From contig JAXHLQ010000001.1 in the NCBI GenBank assembly GCA_034522175.1, forward strand, positions 4,526,001 through 4,590,000: DNA of 64,000 nucleotides, in the 5' to 3' direction. The stretch comes from JAIPDZ01 sp034522175 (GTDB lineage: Bacteria > Desulfobacterota > DSM-4660 > Desulfatiglandales > Desulfatiglandaceae). The notes beneath the pieces were generated by a model. The model searched no databases. It worked only from the letters and a program-made list of their open reading frames with translations, and was not told the DNA's origin. How positions within the stretch are numbered: position 1 is the first letter of the stretch; each line of letters opens with the position of its first letter. Below are positions 63,157 through 64,000 of the stretch, piece after piece. The translations under genes and the position numbers were made by a program.

Positions 63157-64000
63157 ATGCTGAACAGGACACGAATATCGGAAGTGCTCACCTCAGAGAA
63201 GATGGGGTCCCGATTTGAAGTGGCCGGATGGGTAAGGACGCGCAGGGACTCCAAGGGTGGATTTTCCTTTATTGAAATCAATGACGGATCGTGTCTCTCC
63301 GGGCTGCAAATCATCGCGGATACATCGTTGGATAACTATCAGAGCGAGGTGATGAAATTGCAGACGGGTTGCGCCGTCATGGCTGCCGGCGTCCTGGCCA
63401 CTTCTCCGGGTAAGGGTCAGCGGGTGGAGCTGCAGGCCGACGAGATAAACGTCGTCGGCTGGAGCGATCCGGAAACCTACCCCCTTCAAAAGAAACGTCA
63501 TTCCTTCGAATTCCTCAGAACCATCGCCCACCTGAGGCCCAGGACCAATACCTTCGGTGCGATGGCGCGTGTGCGAAATGCGATGTCGTGGGCCATCCAC
63601 AACTTCTTTCAGAAGAGAGGCTTTCTCTATCTTCACACGCCCATTATTTCCGGAAGCGACTGTGAAGGTGCCGGGGAGATGTTTAGGGTGACCGCATTTG
63701 ACCTGAACCATGTGCCTCAAAAAGAGGGCCGGGTGGATTTCTCTCAGGATTTTTTTGCAGCTCCCGCGAACCTCACGGTGAGTGGGCAATTGGAGGCGGA
63801 AATTTACGCCCTTTCCATGGGAGATGTTTATACGTTCGGTCCCACCTTCAGAGCCGAAAATTCCAATACATCGCGGCATCTCGCCGAGTTCTGGATGATT
63901 GAGCCCGAAATGGCCTTTTGTGATCTGAACGGGGATGTGGCCCTGGCGGTGGCATTTTTAAAGGAGATTTTCACGCACGTCCTGGATCATTGTCAGGAGG
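63157..64000 (+). CDS. asnS: Asparaginyl-tRNA synthetase, N-terminal part, cut by window edge
   Basis: Open from ATG 63157 to the window end, 281 codons. OB-fold anticodon domain (FEVAGWVRTRRDSKGGFSF) and the class II core with EGAGEMFRVT, a DFFAAPANLTVSGQLEAEIY stretch and motif 2 TFRAENSNTSRHLAEFWMIE, all AsnS-type. The C-terminal part lies beyond the edge. Confidence 0.92.
   Translation, partial: MLNRTRISEVLTSEKMGSRFEVAGWVRTRRDSKGGFSFIEINDGSCLSGLQIIADTSLDNYQSEVMKLQTGCAVMAAGVLATSPGKGQRVELQADEINVVGWSDPETYPLQKKRHSFEFLRTIAHLRPRTNTFGAMARVRNAMSWAIHNFFQKRGFLYLHTPIISGSDCEGAGEMFRVTAFDLNHVPQKEGRVDFSQDFFAAPANLTVSGQLEAEIYALSMGDVYTFGPTFRAENSNTSRHLAEFWMIEPEMAFCDLNGDVALAVAFLKEIFTHVLDHCQE

Overview
The window reads as a chromosomal segment of an anaerobic, respiratory or syntrophic Desulfobacterota-type bacterium (formerly Deltaproteobacteria). 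This is inference from gene content, not from a marker tree. The supporting content is an Rnf complex with a multihaem cytochrome, hydrogenase- and bifurcation-type flavoprotein modules, a CooC/AcsF-type Ni-insertion ATPase, acyl-CoA ligases woven into a Liv-type ABC transporter, and classical bacterial housekeeping operons. No rRNA, tRNA, CRISPR array, transposase or prophage was seen.

Layout: 1-5.8 kb holds the edge of a lipoprotein gene, an MFS transporter, an NhaC-type antiporter, a NifU-N-like protein, an M24 peptidase and RseC. 5.8-16.3 kb is a minus-strand redox operon: an [FeFe]-hydrogenase-like protein, a NuoF-GltD fusion, an HndB-like ferredoxin, a NuoG/FdhA-like-NuoE fusion, and interleaved ATPase, DRTGG and PHP genes. 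16.4-23.1 kb is an Rnf operon (cytochrome c, C, D, G, E, A, B) whose RnfB is fused to a GltD-like flavoprotein. 23.5-26.5 kb is guaB-guaA. 26.6-29.3 kb is a BtuCDF-like importer. 29.5-36.8 kb is thrS-infC-rpmI-rplT-pheS-pheT-merR. 36.9-47 kb, on the minus strand, carries ihfA, coaD, rsmD, pssA, psd, tsaB, rseP, dxr, cdsA, uppS, frr, tsf and rpsB. 47.4-48.6 kb is a dGTPase homologue. 48.8-58.3 kb is the livG-ligase-livH-livM-livK-livF cluster with a lipoprotein and a second ligase-like protein. 58.4-64 kb carries ftsB-like, TPR, MetE-core-like, HU, cooC-like, serC and the start of asnS.

How they fit: the redox operon and the Rnf operon lie side by side and share the same GltD-like module. Together they suggest interconversion of NAD(P)H, ferredoxin and possibly H2 with ion-motive Rnf. 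The most notable items are the two-fusion bifurcation-like complex whose FdhA-like subunit lacks the catalytic Cys/Sec loop, the RnfB-flavoprotein fusion with a degenerate NADPH site, and two expression-control devices at thrS-infC: a hairpin with a tRNA-Thr-like CGU anticodon loop, and an AUA start codon.

Caveat: at least 17 single-base frame disruptions affect otherwise conserved genes, mostly one missing base in a short homopolymer. They look like consensus errors in the assembly rather than wholesale gene decay. I give the inferred full gene extents and the probable break points.
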